Positions 1 to 8,713 of a stretch of 63,011 bases of DNA are shown here, piece by piece. The position numbers and the translations under genes are program-made. Source of the stretch: Lachnospiraceae bacterium. Its GTDB lineage: Bacteria; Bacillota; Clostridia; Lachnospirales; Lachnospiraceae. The DNA lies in NCBI GenBank assembly GCA_024403615.1, contig JAKSRM010000011.1:1-63011 (forward strand), read 5' to 3'. The notes under the pieces were generated by a model that worked only from the letters and a program-made list of their open reading frames with translations, was not told where the DNA came from and searched no databases. Position 1 is the first letter of the stretch; every line of letters starts with the position of its first letter.

Positions 1-860
1 AAGGCGAGTACGAGGAAGAGTACGAAGACGAGTATGAAGGCGAGTACGAGGAAGAATACGAAGACGAGTACGAAGATGAGTACGAAGAGTCTCTGGAAGA
101 TTATGGATACGAAATGCCAGAAGAGCTTAAAGACGAACTTTATGAGTTCCTCCTTATGGATGGCATGGAGCAGAAAATCAATTATGCGATCGGCAGCCTG
201 ATCGATAAGAAGAGAGCTGGCGACGCAACCGGTGGAAACCTTTTGGTAACCGGCGATACCAAGAGCGGAAAAACTTTCCTGACCATTGCTGTTATCAAGG
301 CGGTAAGCAAGGAAATCGGAAGCGGCAGCAGCAGAGTTGCTAAGGTAAAAGCAGAAGCTCTGAACGGTAAGAACATGCAGAAAGTATTCGATAAGATTAA
401 TGGCAGCGATCTGCTCATTGAAAATGTAGGATATTTGAATGACCAGACCGCAGATGACCTGATTCAGGTGCTGAAGAACTCTACATCCTCTACCATGGTA
501 GCTCTGGAAGGCAACCAGCTGGCAGTAGACAACATGATCAGCAAGCATCCAGAACTGAAGGATCTTTTCAAGACCCGCTTAGATATTGAAGAACTGAGCT
601 TGGCACAGTGGGCAGACCTGGCTTGCGATTATGCAAAGGAAAAAGGTTATACCATTAACGATATGGCGCTTCTGGCCCTTCATGCAAAAATTGATGAGCT
701 GAATGTTCCAACTGCAAGATTAGGCTATGAAGACATTAAGGGAATTATTGATGACGCTATTTATAACGCATCCCAGAGAGGCTCCGGAAAATTCCGCTTT
801 GGCAGCAAAAAAAATAAAGGCAATGCAAAAGAATTAGACGAATCCGATTTTACGGAATAA
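1..860 (+). CDS. P-loop ATPase with acidic Glu/Tyr repeat, 5' truncated
   Basis: The reading frame is open from the window edge (first full codon at position 3), so the gene begins upstream. The first 30 or so codons visible form a tandem E-Y-E-[ED]-E repeat, very acidic and rich in Tyr. A methionine at 114 is internal and has no good ribosome binding site (RBS). A P-loop ATPase domain follows, with Walker A GDTKSGKT at about 252-275 and a hydrophobic Walker-B-like LLIENV about 50 residues later. The rest looks like an AAA-type small and lid domain, ending in a basic then acidic tail (FGSKKNKGN, ELDESDFTE). It lies 36 bp before the transketolase genes and may share their transcript. I recognise the ATPase fold but not a named family. 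The substrate is unknown; the acidic repeat could be a protein-binding or surface linker. Confidence 0.8.
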   Translation, partial: GEYEEEYEDEYEGEYEEEYEDEYEDEYEESLEDYGYEMPEELKDELYEFLLMDGMEQKINYAIGSLIDKKRAGDATGGNLLVTGDTKSGKTFLTIAVIKAVSKEIGSGSSRVAKVKAEALNGKNMQKVFDKINGSDLLIENVGYLNDQTADDLIQVLKNSTSSTMVALEGNQLAVDNMISKHPELKDLFKTRLDIEELSLAQWADLACDYAKEKGYTINDMALLALHAKIDELNVPTARLGYEDIKGIIDDAIYNASQRGSGKFRFGSKKNKGNAKELDESDFTE

Positions 861-896
861 GTCTGGAAATAAAACTTCACAAAGAAGGAAGAGGAA

Positions 897-1733
897 ATGA
901 ACAAGTTAGAATTACAAAAGCATGCAAATGAAATCAGAAAAGGTATCATTCAGGGCGTACATGCAGCAAAAGCTGGTCACCCAGGCGGATCCTTATCCTC
1001 TGCAGAGATTTTAACCTATCTCTATTTTGAGGAAATGAAGAACATTGATCCGGCAAATCCGGACAATCCAGACAGAGACCGTTTTGTCCTTTCCAAAGGC
1101 CATGCAGCTCCTGTGCTTTATGCTACCTTAGCAGAAAGAGGATTCTTCCCGAAGGAAGAACTTCTGACCTTAAGAAAAATCGGTTCCAGACTTCAGGGAC
1201 ATCCGGACATGAATGAACTTCCTGGTGTTGATATGTCTACCGGTTCTTTAGGACAGGGACTTTCTACTGCAGTAGGAATGGCACTGGCAGCAAAAATGGA
1301 TAACAAGGACTACAGAGTTTATTCCCTCTTAGGAGACGGCGAAATTCAGGAAGGCCAGATCTGGGAAGCTTGCATGTTTGCAGGACATAGAAAACTGGAC
1401 AATCTGGTAGTGATTCTGGATAACAATGGACTTCAGATTGATGGAAATATTAAGGATGTTTGCTCTCCATATCCTTTAGATGAGAAGTTCCTGGCATTTA
1501 ACTTTAACGTAATCCGCGTAGATGCTCATGATTTTGATGCTCTGGCAGCAGCCTTCAAAGAAGCAGAAGAAACCAAAGGAATGCCTACCGCGATTATTGC
1601 AAAGAGCGTAAAAGGTAAAGGTGTTTCTTATATGGAAAATAATGCCGGATGGCATGGAAAAGCACCGAACGATGAAGAATTTGAAATCGCAATGAAAGAT
1701 CTTGCAGAAATCGAGGCCTCCTTATGTCAGTAA
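897..1733 (+). CDS. tktA: Transketolase, N-terminal (TPP-binding) subunit
   Basis: This 278-residue protein matches the first half of transketolase. The thiamine-diphosphate motif starts GDGEIQEGQ at about residues 146-154 and ends in DNN near 175-177. N-terminal His-containing segments (AGHPGGSL, SKGHAAP, GSLGQGLS) line the active site. With the next gene it makes the two-subunit enzyme common in Clostridia and archaea. The cytoplasmic enzyme moves two-carbon units between ketose and aldose phosphates in the non-oxidative pentose phosphate pathway. The start is chosen for the GGAAGAGG RBS directly upstream. Its end overlaps the start of the next gene by 10 bp, which implies translational coupling. 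Confidence 0.95.
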   Translation: MNKLELQKHANEIRKGIIQGVHAAKAGHPGGSLSSAEILTYLYFEEMKNIDPANPDNPDRDRFVLSKGHAAPVLYATLAERGFFPKEELLTLRKIGSRLQGHPDMNELPGVDMSTGSLGQGLSTAVGMALAAKMDNKDYRVYSLLGDGEIQEGQIWEACMFAGHRKLDNLVVILDNNGLQIDGNIKDVCSPYPLDEKFLAFNFNVIRVDAHDFDALAAAFKEAEETKGMPTAIIAKSVKGKGVSYMENNAGWHGKAPNDEEFEIAMKDLAEIEASLCQ

Positions 1734-2683
1734 AAGTTAATTTAAATTCAGATAAAAAAGTAGCAACAAGAGAAAGCTATGGTAACGCATTAGTTGAAGT
1801 TGGACAGGAGCATGAGAACCTGGTAGTTTTAGATGCTGACTTAGCTGGCGCTACAAAAACAGAAATCTTTAAAAAAGCGTTCCCAGAAAGACATATTGAC
1901 TGTGGAATCGCAGAAGGCAACATGATGGGAATCGCTGCAGGCTTAGCTTCCTGTGGAAAAGTTCCTTTCGCTTCCTCCTTCGCAATGTTCGCAACAGGCA
2001 GAGCTTTTGAGCAGGTAAGAAACTCTATCGCTCATACCAAACTGAACGTAAAAGTAGCTGCAACTCATGCCGGAATTTCTGTAGGCGAAGACGGTGCAAC
2101 TCATCAGTGCTGCGAAGACCTTTCTCTTATGAGAACCATTCCAAACATGGTAGTGATCAATCCATGTGACGATGTAGAAGCAAAAGCAGCTGTTAAGGCA
2201 GCTTATGAATATGAAGGCCCTGTTTATTTAAGATTTGGCCGTCTGGCAATTCCTGTAATTAACGATCCGGAAACCTACAAGTTCGAATTAGGCAAGGGCG
2301 TTGTTATGAGAGAAGGCAAGGACCTGACCATTTTCGCAACTGGCTTAGAAGTATATGAAGCTTTAGTAGCAGCTGAGAAATTAGCAGTAGATGGAATCGA
2401 TGCAGAAGTCATCAACATTCATACCTTAAAGCCTATCGATGAAGAACTGGTAGCAGCTTCCCTGGCAAAGACCGGATGCGGAGTTACCGTAGAAGAACAT
2501 TCCATTATCGGTGGTTTATACAGCGCCGTATGTGAAGTAGCTGCAAAGAAACAGCCAACAAAGATTCTTGCAATCGGCGTAGAAGATGTATTCGGACATT
2601 CCGGACCAGCAAAAGATCTGCTGAAAGAGTTTGGCTTAGACAGCGAAGGCATCTACAACAAGATTAAAGAGTTTCTGAAATAA
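1724..2683 (+). CDS. tktB: Transketolase, C-terminal (pyrimidine-binding) subunit
   Basis: This 319-residue protein is the second half of transketolase. An N-terminal pyrimidine-binding domain carries the conserved Glu that activates the cofactor (IAEGNMMG, Glu about residue 64). The C-terminal transketolase domain begins near residue 190 (GKGVVMREGKDLTIFATG). It pairs with the upstream subunit, whose 3' end it overlaps by 10 bp, so the two are probably made in equal amounts. No strong terminator follows; only a weak A/U-rich hairpin lies at about 2684-2702. Confidence 0.95.
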   Translation: MSVKVNLNSDKKVATRESYGNALVEVGQEHENLVVLDADLAGATKTEIFKKAFPERHIDCGIAEGNMMGIAAGLASCGKVPFASSFAMFATGRAFEQVRNSIAHTKLNVKVAATHAGISVGEDGATHQCCEDLSLMRTIPNMVVINPCDDVEAKAAVKAAYEYEGPVYLRFGRLAIPVINDPETYKFELGKGVVMREGKDLTIFATGLEVYEALVAAEKLAVDGIDAEVINIHTLKPIDEELVAASLAKTGCGVTVEEHSIIGGLYSAVCEVAAKKQPTKILAIGVEDVFGHSGPAKDLLKEFGLDSEGIYNKIKEFLK

Positions 2684-2745
2684 AAAGAGGCATTTCTCTT
2701 AAAAGTAGTTTTACATCAATGAATTTGTATTGGAGGCATAAGAAA

Positions 2746-5700
2746 ATGAAGAAAAAAATCCTTTGCATGATAGTCTGTATCGTGATGTGTCTTTCACTAT
2801 GTCCTTTGGGGGCTTTTGCAGATGATACTTTCCCTTCAGATCCCGATAGGGAGATCTATACCCCGGACGGTTTTGTTACCAGTTTTGCGGTATACGAAGG
2901 TTATAGTTATCTCGACGCCCGCGGTATGCCTTCTACATTTTACAATTATGGATACAGATCTGTATATACGATATTTGAAAGTGGTAATGAAGGTAATGTT
3001 CCCATCGATTTGAATGAAGATGAGGGCGGAGAATATCTTTTCCTGGGTCAGAAACTTCAGGACACTTTTTCAAAAAATGGAGTTACCGGGGTTATTCTTC
3101 TGGAAGACAGCGGTACGCCTGCACCATTTACATATGACGGAAAGGATTATTATCCTATTCCGGCAGACAATTTATTAAATGGTGCCAGCGGAGACCTGAA
3201 TGATGGAGCTGGTGGCACTTACTGTTATTTGTATTACACGACCGATGGCGCAGATAAAGGTGAACCCGTCCTGAAAAAGTTGAATACAGTCTATACGAAA
3301 AATCTTGACTGGGAGGGTTATGTAAAATCAGTTACCAAAACCGATGATAATATAATTACAACGTATTACGGGGATGTTGCTCCAAATGGATATCATATCT
3401 ATCTTTACCAGACATATCATACCCATAATAATGAGAAAAAGTACGATGATAACGGTCACTGGGATGCATGTAAACAGTGCGCATATATTTCTGAAACAGA
3501 ACCTCATGAGTTCACCTATATTCCGGTCGGTTACGGTTCCAGCCATAAAGCTGTCTGCGACTGCGGATATGAATGCATGCAGGATCACGTAGATGCAGAT
3601 GGTGACAATAAATGCGATCTCTGCCTGGCGGAACTGGTAGCGGAAACCGGCGGATTGTATTATGAAAGTTTCGAGAGGGCATGGCGGTACGCAGTAGGTC
3701 AGGAGCGTGACATGACGATAACCGTTTTGCAGGATGCTGTTGTAAACGGTAAGCTGGATACTCTTTATAACGGGCATACTGTTACCGTAACAAGTGCAAA
3801 TGGAGAAAATGCGCCTGTAATAGAACTCGAAAACAGCGGTTTCTTCATAGGTGACGGAACGCTGGTGCTGAACGCTGATGTTAAATACTCCGGTACGGAG
3901 CTGGATAATGTATTCCGTGTGAGCGGGGAAAATGCCGGCCTTTGCATCAAATCTGGAAACATCAGTGCGGAATACACCGATAAGTCTGGTGACGAAACAA
4001 TCATAAAAGCTGACAATAATTCAGCAGTTGTTATTGAGGGCGGAAACATAACGGGCGCAGCAACAATAATATCTGCTTCCGGATGTCGTAAAGTGGAAAT
4101 TACGGGCGGAACTTTCAGCGGTGACGCATGTGCACTCAGCCTTGAAAAAGTTTCATCGGCAGCGGTCAAAGGCGGTACGTTCAGATCCAGTGATTTCTGC
4201 TCGATTAAAGTTGACAACAGCAGTTGCGTAAAAGATATTTTCCCAGCAGGTTATCACTGCTATGTTGAAGATACAGGTGAAATGCTTGTAATTTCAAATG
4301 ATGACACAATAATAGCCGAAAATGTTACGGTCAGAGCTTTCAATATAAATATTATAGTTGAAGGTAACGGCACAGCATCATGTGAGCCGGCTGCAGTTGG
4401 TCTCGGTGAAATAGTTAAACTTGTTCAGGAACGTGTACTCGGAAATCATTTTGTGGAATGGCAGACATCGGATGTCGTAATTTCTGAAAATAATACATTC
4501 GTGATGCCTGAAAAAGATATCAGCATAAAAGCCGTGTTTGAAGAAAACGAACTCATTTCTTACATTGACGAAAACGGCGAAACCAAGTCAACAACCCTTT
4601 ACGATGAATTTACTCCGGATATGACCTTTGTTTCTTCGGGATGGTATTTCGTAGAAGATACAATTACAATATCTGACCGCATTGAAATAACCGGCGATGT
4701 TCATCTGATACTTGCAGACGGCTGCGAATTTACTGCAGAAAAAGGAATACTTGTACCTGAAGGAAAAAGTCTGACAGTCTATGGACAGAGCACAGGTAAA
4801 CAGGTAGGAATTCTTTCTGCAACGGATGAATACTCGAATGCCGCAATCGGCGGAAACCAGTATGAAAACAGCGGCGTAATAACAATAAACGGCGGTAGCA
4901 TCCGTGCCGTAGCCTCATACGGAGCCGGTATCGGCGGAGGTGGCGGCAGTGAACTTGAGCACGGCGGAACAGGTACCGTGGTGATTAACGGCGGCAAAGT
5001 TGAAGGCATGAGTGATTACGGTGCCGGAATCGGCGGCGGTTATAATGTCGGAAAAGGAGTTGTCACGATCAACGGCGGTGAAGTCGGTGGTATGTGCACA
5101 ATGCAAGGTGCCGGAATCGGCGGCGGAGGCTATTTGGGAAGCGCTGATGTCACAATCAATGGTGGCACCGTCAAGGCTATCGGACTTTCGAATGCTTCAG
5201 GACTTGGAGGTGCAGATGTTGGTACCGCAGGCAAGATTACGATTACAGGTGGTAAAGTTGATGCATATAGTGTAGGTGAAGGTACCGAAGGCATCTGCGC
5301 AGGAATTTTCGGCTTTATCAAACTTGTTCCATGTAACAAATATTCACTTGAAGTAAAAACGGATGATATCACTGAAATATCAGGTTCTCCATTCGGTTCT
5401 GAAGATGATATAACAGATGAACTCAAAGGAGAATATGAAGCACATATAAAAGAAGTTCCAAAACCGACCTATGCCGTTACGGTCACAACCGGCGGATACG
5501 GTACGGCAGAGGCTGATGTTGAGCGGGCTTATGCGGGGGACACTGTAACACTTTCGGCCCAGCCTGATCCATTTTTCCATTTCGGTTCGTGGCAGTCAGA
5601 GGACGTTACGGTTTCCGAAGACGGAACATTTATAATGCCGGCTCAAGCTGTCACGGTTAAAGCTGAGTTTGAATTATGCACAAACAGTGAAACTGTAGTG

Positions 5701-6867
5701 GGACAGCCTGCAACATGTCTTAAAGACGGATATAAGTCGTGCTATAAATGCAGTTGCGGGAAATTTTTCGAAAACAAAGAATGCACGATACTTATTCCGG
5801 ATTATTTGAAATGGATAAAAGAAGGTAGCGGAAAAATTCCTGCTTCCGGTCACGAATACGGAACACCTGAATATGTATGGGACGGTAATCAGTGTACGGC
5901 AACAAGAGTATGCAGTGCCTGCGAAGAAGGAACAGAAGGCCACAGCCAGACGGAAACGCAGACAGGCAAATATGTAAAGGATACAGAGGCAACATGCGAA
6001 AAGGCTGAAACAGGTCATTATGTTGTTGAAAAATTCAATAATCCTAACTTCAGTGCTCAGCAGACAGAAAAGGATTCAGTAGTTAACGGAGATCCTCGCG
6101 GACATGATTATGTCGTTGAACAGTACAATGCGAATCAGCACAGATATGTATGCCAGAATGATGAAAACCATACATATCTTGAAGACCATGTCTTTGAAGG
6201 CGATACCTGCACGGTGTGCAATTATGTACAGGGACACAGTTATATCATCATATACGGTGCGGGAAGCGAATGGACGAAGGGAAACAGTGAAGGATGTCTC
6301 ATTACGTCAGATGCTCCTTACGCAAAATTCGAGGATGTAAAGGTTGATGGAAGCCTGATTGAGGAAGCTGATTATTCAGTTCAGGAAGGCTCGACGGAAG
6401 TGACGCTCAAAGCAGAATACCTTGAAACGCTTAGCTTAGGAAAACATTCTATAGAGATAATATCGTCTGACGGAAGTGCATCGACATACTTCACGATAAA
6501 ACCGGCAGACATACCTCCGGCTCCAGGAAAATATATCGTAACGTTCAACATGAACGGTCACGGTGTTCAGATACCTGCCCAGACCGTAACGGAAGGACTT
6601 AGTGTAATAAAGCCCGAGAATCCCGAAGCTGATGGATACACATTCAAGGGATGGTATTCCGACAGTGAATTAAAATCTGCGTTTGACTTCGATACCGAAG
6701 TAAATGCTGACATAACGCTCTATGCTAAATGGGAAAAGAACGGGGAAGAGCCGATAGTCCCAGGTACAGGAGATGACAACAGTATGATTCTCTGGATAAT
6801 CATTGCAGTTGCGGGAGGCACACTGTTGGCGGTAACGATATTTATCAAAAAGAAAAAGATAATTTAA
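2746..6867 (+). CDS. Large surface protein, Gly-rich repeats, sortase-type C terminus
   Basis: Translation probably starts at 2746, after TGGAGG at 2731-2736; the in-frame ATG at 2719 lies upstream of that RBS. The product is about 1373 residues. It has a signal peptide (hydrophobic core, ending near GAFA-DD), Cys-pair segments of zinc-ribbon type (ACKQC, CDCGYEC, CDLC), and beta-helix-like stretches built from GAGIGGG...VTINGG repeats (about 4840-5270). Two InlB-type repeats of the divergent class (GYGTAEAD...; an earlier copy near 4330-4540) and one Listeria-Bacteroides repeat (YIVTFNMNGHG to LYAKWEKN, about 6535-6740) follow. The end is VPGTGD, a hydrophobic segment and a Lys tail, a probable sortase signal of VPxTG type. 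It is likely a wall-anchored adhesin or matrix protein of unknown ligand. Confidence 0.9.
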   Translation: MKKKILCMIVCIVMCLSLCPLGAFADDTFPSDPDREIYTPDGFVTSFAVYEGYSYLDARGMPSTFYNYGYRSVYTIFESGNEGNVPIDLNEDEGGEYLFLGQKLQDTFSKNGVTGVILLEDSGTPAPFTYDGKDYYPIPADNLLNGASGDLNDGAGGTYCYLYYTTDGADKGEPVLKKLNTVYTKNLDWEGYVKSVTKTDDNIITTYYGDVAPNGYHIYLYQTYHTHNNEKKYDDNGHWDACKQCAYISETEPHEFTYIPVGYGSSHKAVCDCGYECMQDHVDADGDNKCDLCLAELVAETGGLYYESFERAWRYAVGQERDMTITVLQDAVVNGKLDTLYNGHTVTVTSANGENAPVIELENSGFFIGDGTLVLNADVKYSGTELDNVFRVSGENAGLCIKSGNISAEYTDKSGDETIIKADNNSAVVIEGGNITGAATIISASGCRKVEITGGTFSGDACALSLEKVSSAAVKGGTFRSSDFCSIKVDNSSCVKDIFPAGYHCYVEDTGEMLVISNDDTIIAENVTVRAFNINIIVEGNGTASCEPAAVGLGEIVKLVQERVLGNHFVEWQTSDVVISENNTFVMPEKDISIKAVFEENELISYIDENGETKSTTLYDEFTPDMTFVSSGWYFVEDTITISDRIEITGDVHLILADGCEFTAEKGILVPEGKSLTVYGQSTGKQVGILSATDEYSNAAIGGNQYENSGVITINGGSIRAVASYGAGIGGGGGSELEHGGTGTVVINGGKVEGMSDYGAGIGGGYNVGKGVVTINGGEVGGMCTMQGAGIGGGGYLGSADVTINGGTVKAIGLSNASGLGGADVGTAGKITITGGKVDAYSVGEGTEGICAGIFGFIKLVPCNKYSLEVKTDDITEISGSPFGSEDDITDELKGEYEAHIKEVPKPTYAVTVTTGGYGTAEADVERAYAGDTVTLSAQPDPFFHFGSWQSEDVTVSEDGTFIMPAQAVTVKAEFELCTNSETVVGQPATCLKDGYKSCYKCSCGKFFENKECTILIPDYLKWIKEGSGKIPASGHEYGTPEYVWDGNQCTATRVCSACEEGTEGHSQTETQTGKYVKDTEATCEKAETGHYVVEKFNNPNFSAQQTEKDSVVNGDPRGHDYVVEQYNANQHRYVCQNDENHTYLEDHVFEGDTCTVCNYVQGHSYIIIYGAGSEWTKGNSEGCLITSDAPYAKFEDVKVDGSLIEEADYSVQEGSTEVTLKAEYLETLSLGKHSIEIISSDGSASTYFTIKPADIPPAPGKYIVTFNMNGHGVQIPAQTVTEGLSVIKPENPEADGYTFKGWYSDSELKSAFDFDTEVNADITLYAKWEKNGEEPIVPGTGDDNSMILWIIIAVAGGTLLAVTIFIKKKKII

Positions 6868-6882
6868 AAATAATTGTTTCAC

Positions 6883-6913
6883 AAAAAAAGCGGCAGAAAT
6901 GCCGCTTTTTTTT
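6883..6913. terminator. Bidirectional terminator between convergent genes
   Basis: A GC-rich hairpin (AGCGGC/GCCGCT arms) is flanked by an A run on one side and a T run on the other. It can stop transcription from both the surface protein gene and the convergent phosphatidyltransferase gene. Confidence 0.9.
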
Positions 6914-6919
6914 GATTGA

Positions 6920-7513
6920 TTATTCTTCTTCCTTTTTCTGCTTTTTGTATTCCCGGTACAGCTTGAAGTAGGCATCCATATAAACTACGAAGGCCAACAG
7001 CATGAAGGCTGCGGAGAAACCGATGAGAATGGTTACTACGTGTTGGTCGATATTCGGAATGGCAATCAGTGCCAGCATGACTCCGTAGAGAATGACCGTA
7101 CAGATTTTTCCACACCACATAGCACCGGCGATATGTTTTCCTTTGGTAAATAAAAAACCGCTGAAGGCCAGGGAAACGATTTCCTTTATACCGTAGATAA
7201 CCAGAAGAAGGGCTACCCAATGGTATTTAAAGACAACGCAGAACAACATGGCGAACTGCATGGATTTATCAGCAATTGGGTCCACAATCTTGCCCCAGTC
7301 GGTAATCATGTTAAACCGTCTGGCGATGAATCCGTCCAACAAGTCGGTCAATGCGGAAATCGCTACAATGACGATGGACCAGATATGTCCAGCCAAGGTC
7401 TCTGCATTGATGTAGACAACGACGAATATCGGAACCAAAATGATTCGTATATAAGTTAGTATATTCGGTATGGAGAAAAAGTCTTTTTTCTCAAAATGCA
7501 TTTTTGTATTCAT
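6920..7513 (-). CDS. pgsA: CDP-alcohol phosphatidyltransferase (PgsA family)
   Basis: This 197-residue integral membrane protein has several hydrophobic helices. It carries the CDP-alcohol phosphatidyltransferase signature: DLLDGFIARR, then Gly, Asp and Asp at the expected spacing (DWGKIVDPIADK). The family transfers a phosphatidyl group from CDP-diacylglycerol to an alcohol. The sequence is closest in style to PgsA, which makes phosphatidylglycerol phosphate, but alcohol specificity cannot be read with certainty. The start at 7513 is chosen because TTTGGAG sits 6 bases upstream on the minus strand; a possible upstream start at 7558 has no such site. It is transcribed alone and convergent with the large surface protein gene. 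Confidence 0.85.
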   Translation of the reverse strand: MNTKMHFEKKDFFSIPNILTYIRIILVPIFVVVYINAETLAGHIWSIVIVAISALTDLLDGFIARRFNMITDWGKIVDPIADKSMQFAMLFCVVFKYHWVALLLVIYGIKEIVSLAFSGFLFTKGKHIAGAMWCGKICTVILYGVMLALIAIPNIDQHVVTILIGFSAAFMLLAFVVYMDAYFKLYREYKKQKKEEE

Positions 7514-7601
7514 ATAGAACTCCAAATAAAGTATATTGCATAAAAGGGGGAAAGTCAACTTAACAAGGCCCCTCCGGAAAAGGGGAAAAGCCCGAAAAAC
7601 C

Positions 7602-7630
7602 TTGACAAATAAGCATTTTTACAGTATAAA
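7602..7630 (+). promoter_or_regulatory. Sigma-A type promoter for the HU gene
   Basis: TTGACA at 7602-7607 and TATAAA at 7625-7630 are separated by exactly 17 bp. The promoter lies about 70 bp before the HU start codon. It is the strongest match to the housekeeping consensus in the window, as expected for an abundant nucleoid protein. Confidence 0.85.
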
Positions 7631-7699
7631 TGTACTTGACTTTCCAAAAACGTAAACGGAAAAGGATTCATTTTTTATTTTTATAGAGGAGGATACATA

Positions 7700-7984
7700 A
7701 TGAATAAAGTTGAATTAGTTGAAGCTATGGCTGCTAAAACTGGTCTTTCTAAAAAAGACGCTGAAGCTGCATTAAAGGCTTTCATCGAGACAGTAGAAGT
7801 TACAGTTAAAAAAGGTGACAAGGTTCAGTTAGTTGGATTTGGTACATTCGAAGTTTCCAAGAGAGCAGCTCGTAAAGGCCGCAATCCTAAGACTGGCGAA
7901 GACATGAAGATCAAAGCTTCTAAAGCTCCTAAATTCAAACCAGGCAAAGCTTTCAAAGATCTGGTAAACAAAAAAGGCAAATAA
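7700..7984 (+). CDS. hup: HU family DNA-binding protein
   Basis: This 94-residue protein is clearly HU. The N-terminal helices start [11 protein letters not shown], followed by the GFGTFEV turn and the DNA-binding arm ([13 protein letters not shown]). The C terminus is [16 protein letters not shown] is an abundant dimeric nucleoid protein that bends DNA without sequence preference. An AGAGGAGG RBS lies 6-7 bases before ATG, with a near-consensus promoter upstream and a strong terminator downstream, so it forms its own transcript. In Firmicutes HU is often found directly before rqcP (yabO), as here. Confidence 0.97.
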   Translation: MNKVELVEAMAAKTGLSKKDAEAALKAFIETVEVTVKKGDKVQLVGFGTFEVSKRAARKGRNPKTGEDMKIKASKAPKFKPGKAFKDLVNKKGK

Positions 7985-8002
7985 TTCAAAAGCTTATTGA
8001 GA

Positions 8003-8031
8003 GCACGGGAACCTTCCCGTGCTTTTTTTTT
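8003..8031 (+). terminator. Rho-independent terminator after HU
   Basis: GCACGGGA and TCCCGTGC form a perfect 8-bp stem with an ACCT loop, followed by nine T residues. It separates HU from the rqcP cluster. Confidence 0.95.
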
Positions 8032-8135
8032 GCATAAGCGACGAGGAAAATGCCACTTTTGCGGCTTTCGGGACTTTATTATGAATAAATAGTGAAATAA
8101 TTGCTTTTCCTTATAAAAATAAGTAAAATACCAAT

Positions 8136-8375
8136 ATGAGAATCGATAAGTATCTAAAAATTTCCAGACTGATTAAAAGAAGGACCGTTGCCAACGAGGC
8201 CTGCGACGCCGGACGAATCAGCGTGAATGGAAAAGTAGTAAAAGCATCTTATGATGTAAAAGTGGGCGATGTCATCGAAATCGCCTTTGGCACAAAGAAT
8301 GTAAAAGCAGAAGTAACATCTCTGGCGGAAAGTGTTAAGAAGGAAGACGCCAAAGAGATGTTTAAATTGCTGTAA
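8136..8375 (+). CDS. rqcP: S4-domain RNA-binding protein RqcP
   Basis: This 79-residue protein consists of one S4 domain (MRIDKYLKISRLIKRR, then GRISVNGKVVKASYDVKVGD). It matches RqcP (YabO) of Bacillus in length and in position before divIC. RqcP binds stalled 50S subunits and helps RqcH add alanine tails in ribosome-associated quality control. No Shine-Dalgarno sequence is visible before the ATG. A TATAAA at 8112-8117 lies so close that the leader could be only about 12 nt. A 6-bp hairpin (TTCCGC/GCGGAA, 8380-8396) lies between this gene and divIC. Neither yabP nor yabQ, the sporulation genes often found after yabO, is present. Confidence 0.85.
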   Translation: MRIDKYLKISRLIKRRTVANEACDAGRISVNGKVVKASYDVKVGDVIEIAFGTKNVKAEVTSLAESVKKEDAKEMFKLL

Positions 8376-8416
8376 TTTTTTCCGCAGACAGCGGAATCCG
8401 GCAGAAGGACGACTGG

Positions 8417-8710
8417 TTGAGAAAGAAAAAACGCAAGAACAATCGGACTATATTGATTATTTTGTTGGCAGTATTATTTGTCGGAGTTGCCACTTATTTC
8501 AGCTTGCAGATTCATTCCTACCGTCAGACCAATAAAGAACTAAAGGCTAGAAAAGAACGACTGGAACAGCTGTTGGAAGAAGAAAACTTAAGGTCCAAAG
8601 AACTGGAAGAAGAAAAAATCTATGTTCAGACCCAGAAATATATTGAAGAAAAGGCGAAGTCAATCGGATATGTCTACCCAGATGAGATCATATTCAGAAA
8701 GGATGATTGA
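8417..8710 (+). CDS. divIC: Septum formation initiator family protein (DivIC/FtsB-like)
   Basis: The 97-residue protein starts at a TTG codon behind GAAGGA at about 8403-8408. It has a basic cytoplasmic N terminus (RKKKRKNN), one membrane helix (about residues 11-30) and an extracellular coiled coil rich in Lys, Glu and Leu. It ends with the family's C-terminal segment (AKSIGYVYPDEIIF). DivIC partners with FtsL and DivIB in the divisome and helps activate septal wall synthesis. Its place between rqcP and tilS is the usual Firmicutes order. The stop codon is 3 bases before the tilS ATG. Confidence 0.85.
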   Translation: MRKKKRKNNRTILIILLAVLFVGVATYFSLQIHSYRQTNKELKARKERLEQLLEEENLRSKELEEEKIYVQTQKYIEEKAKSIGYVYPDEIIFRKDD

Positions 8711-8713
8711 GAA

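Noticed and set aside
2684..2702. Terminator after split transketolase
   Set aside because: The hairpin has only five weak pairs (AAGAG/CTCTT) and no T run.
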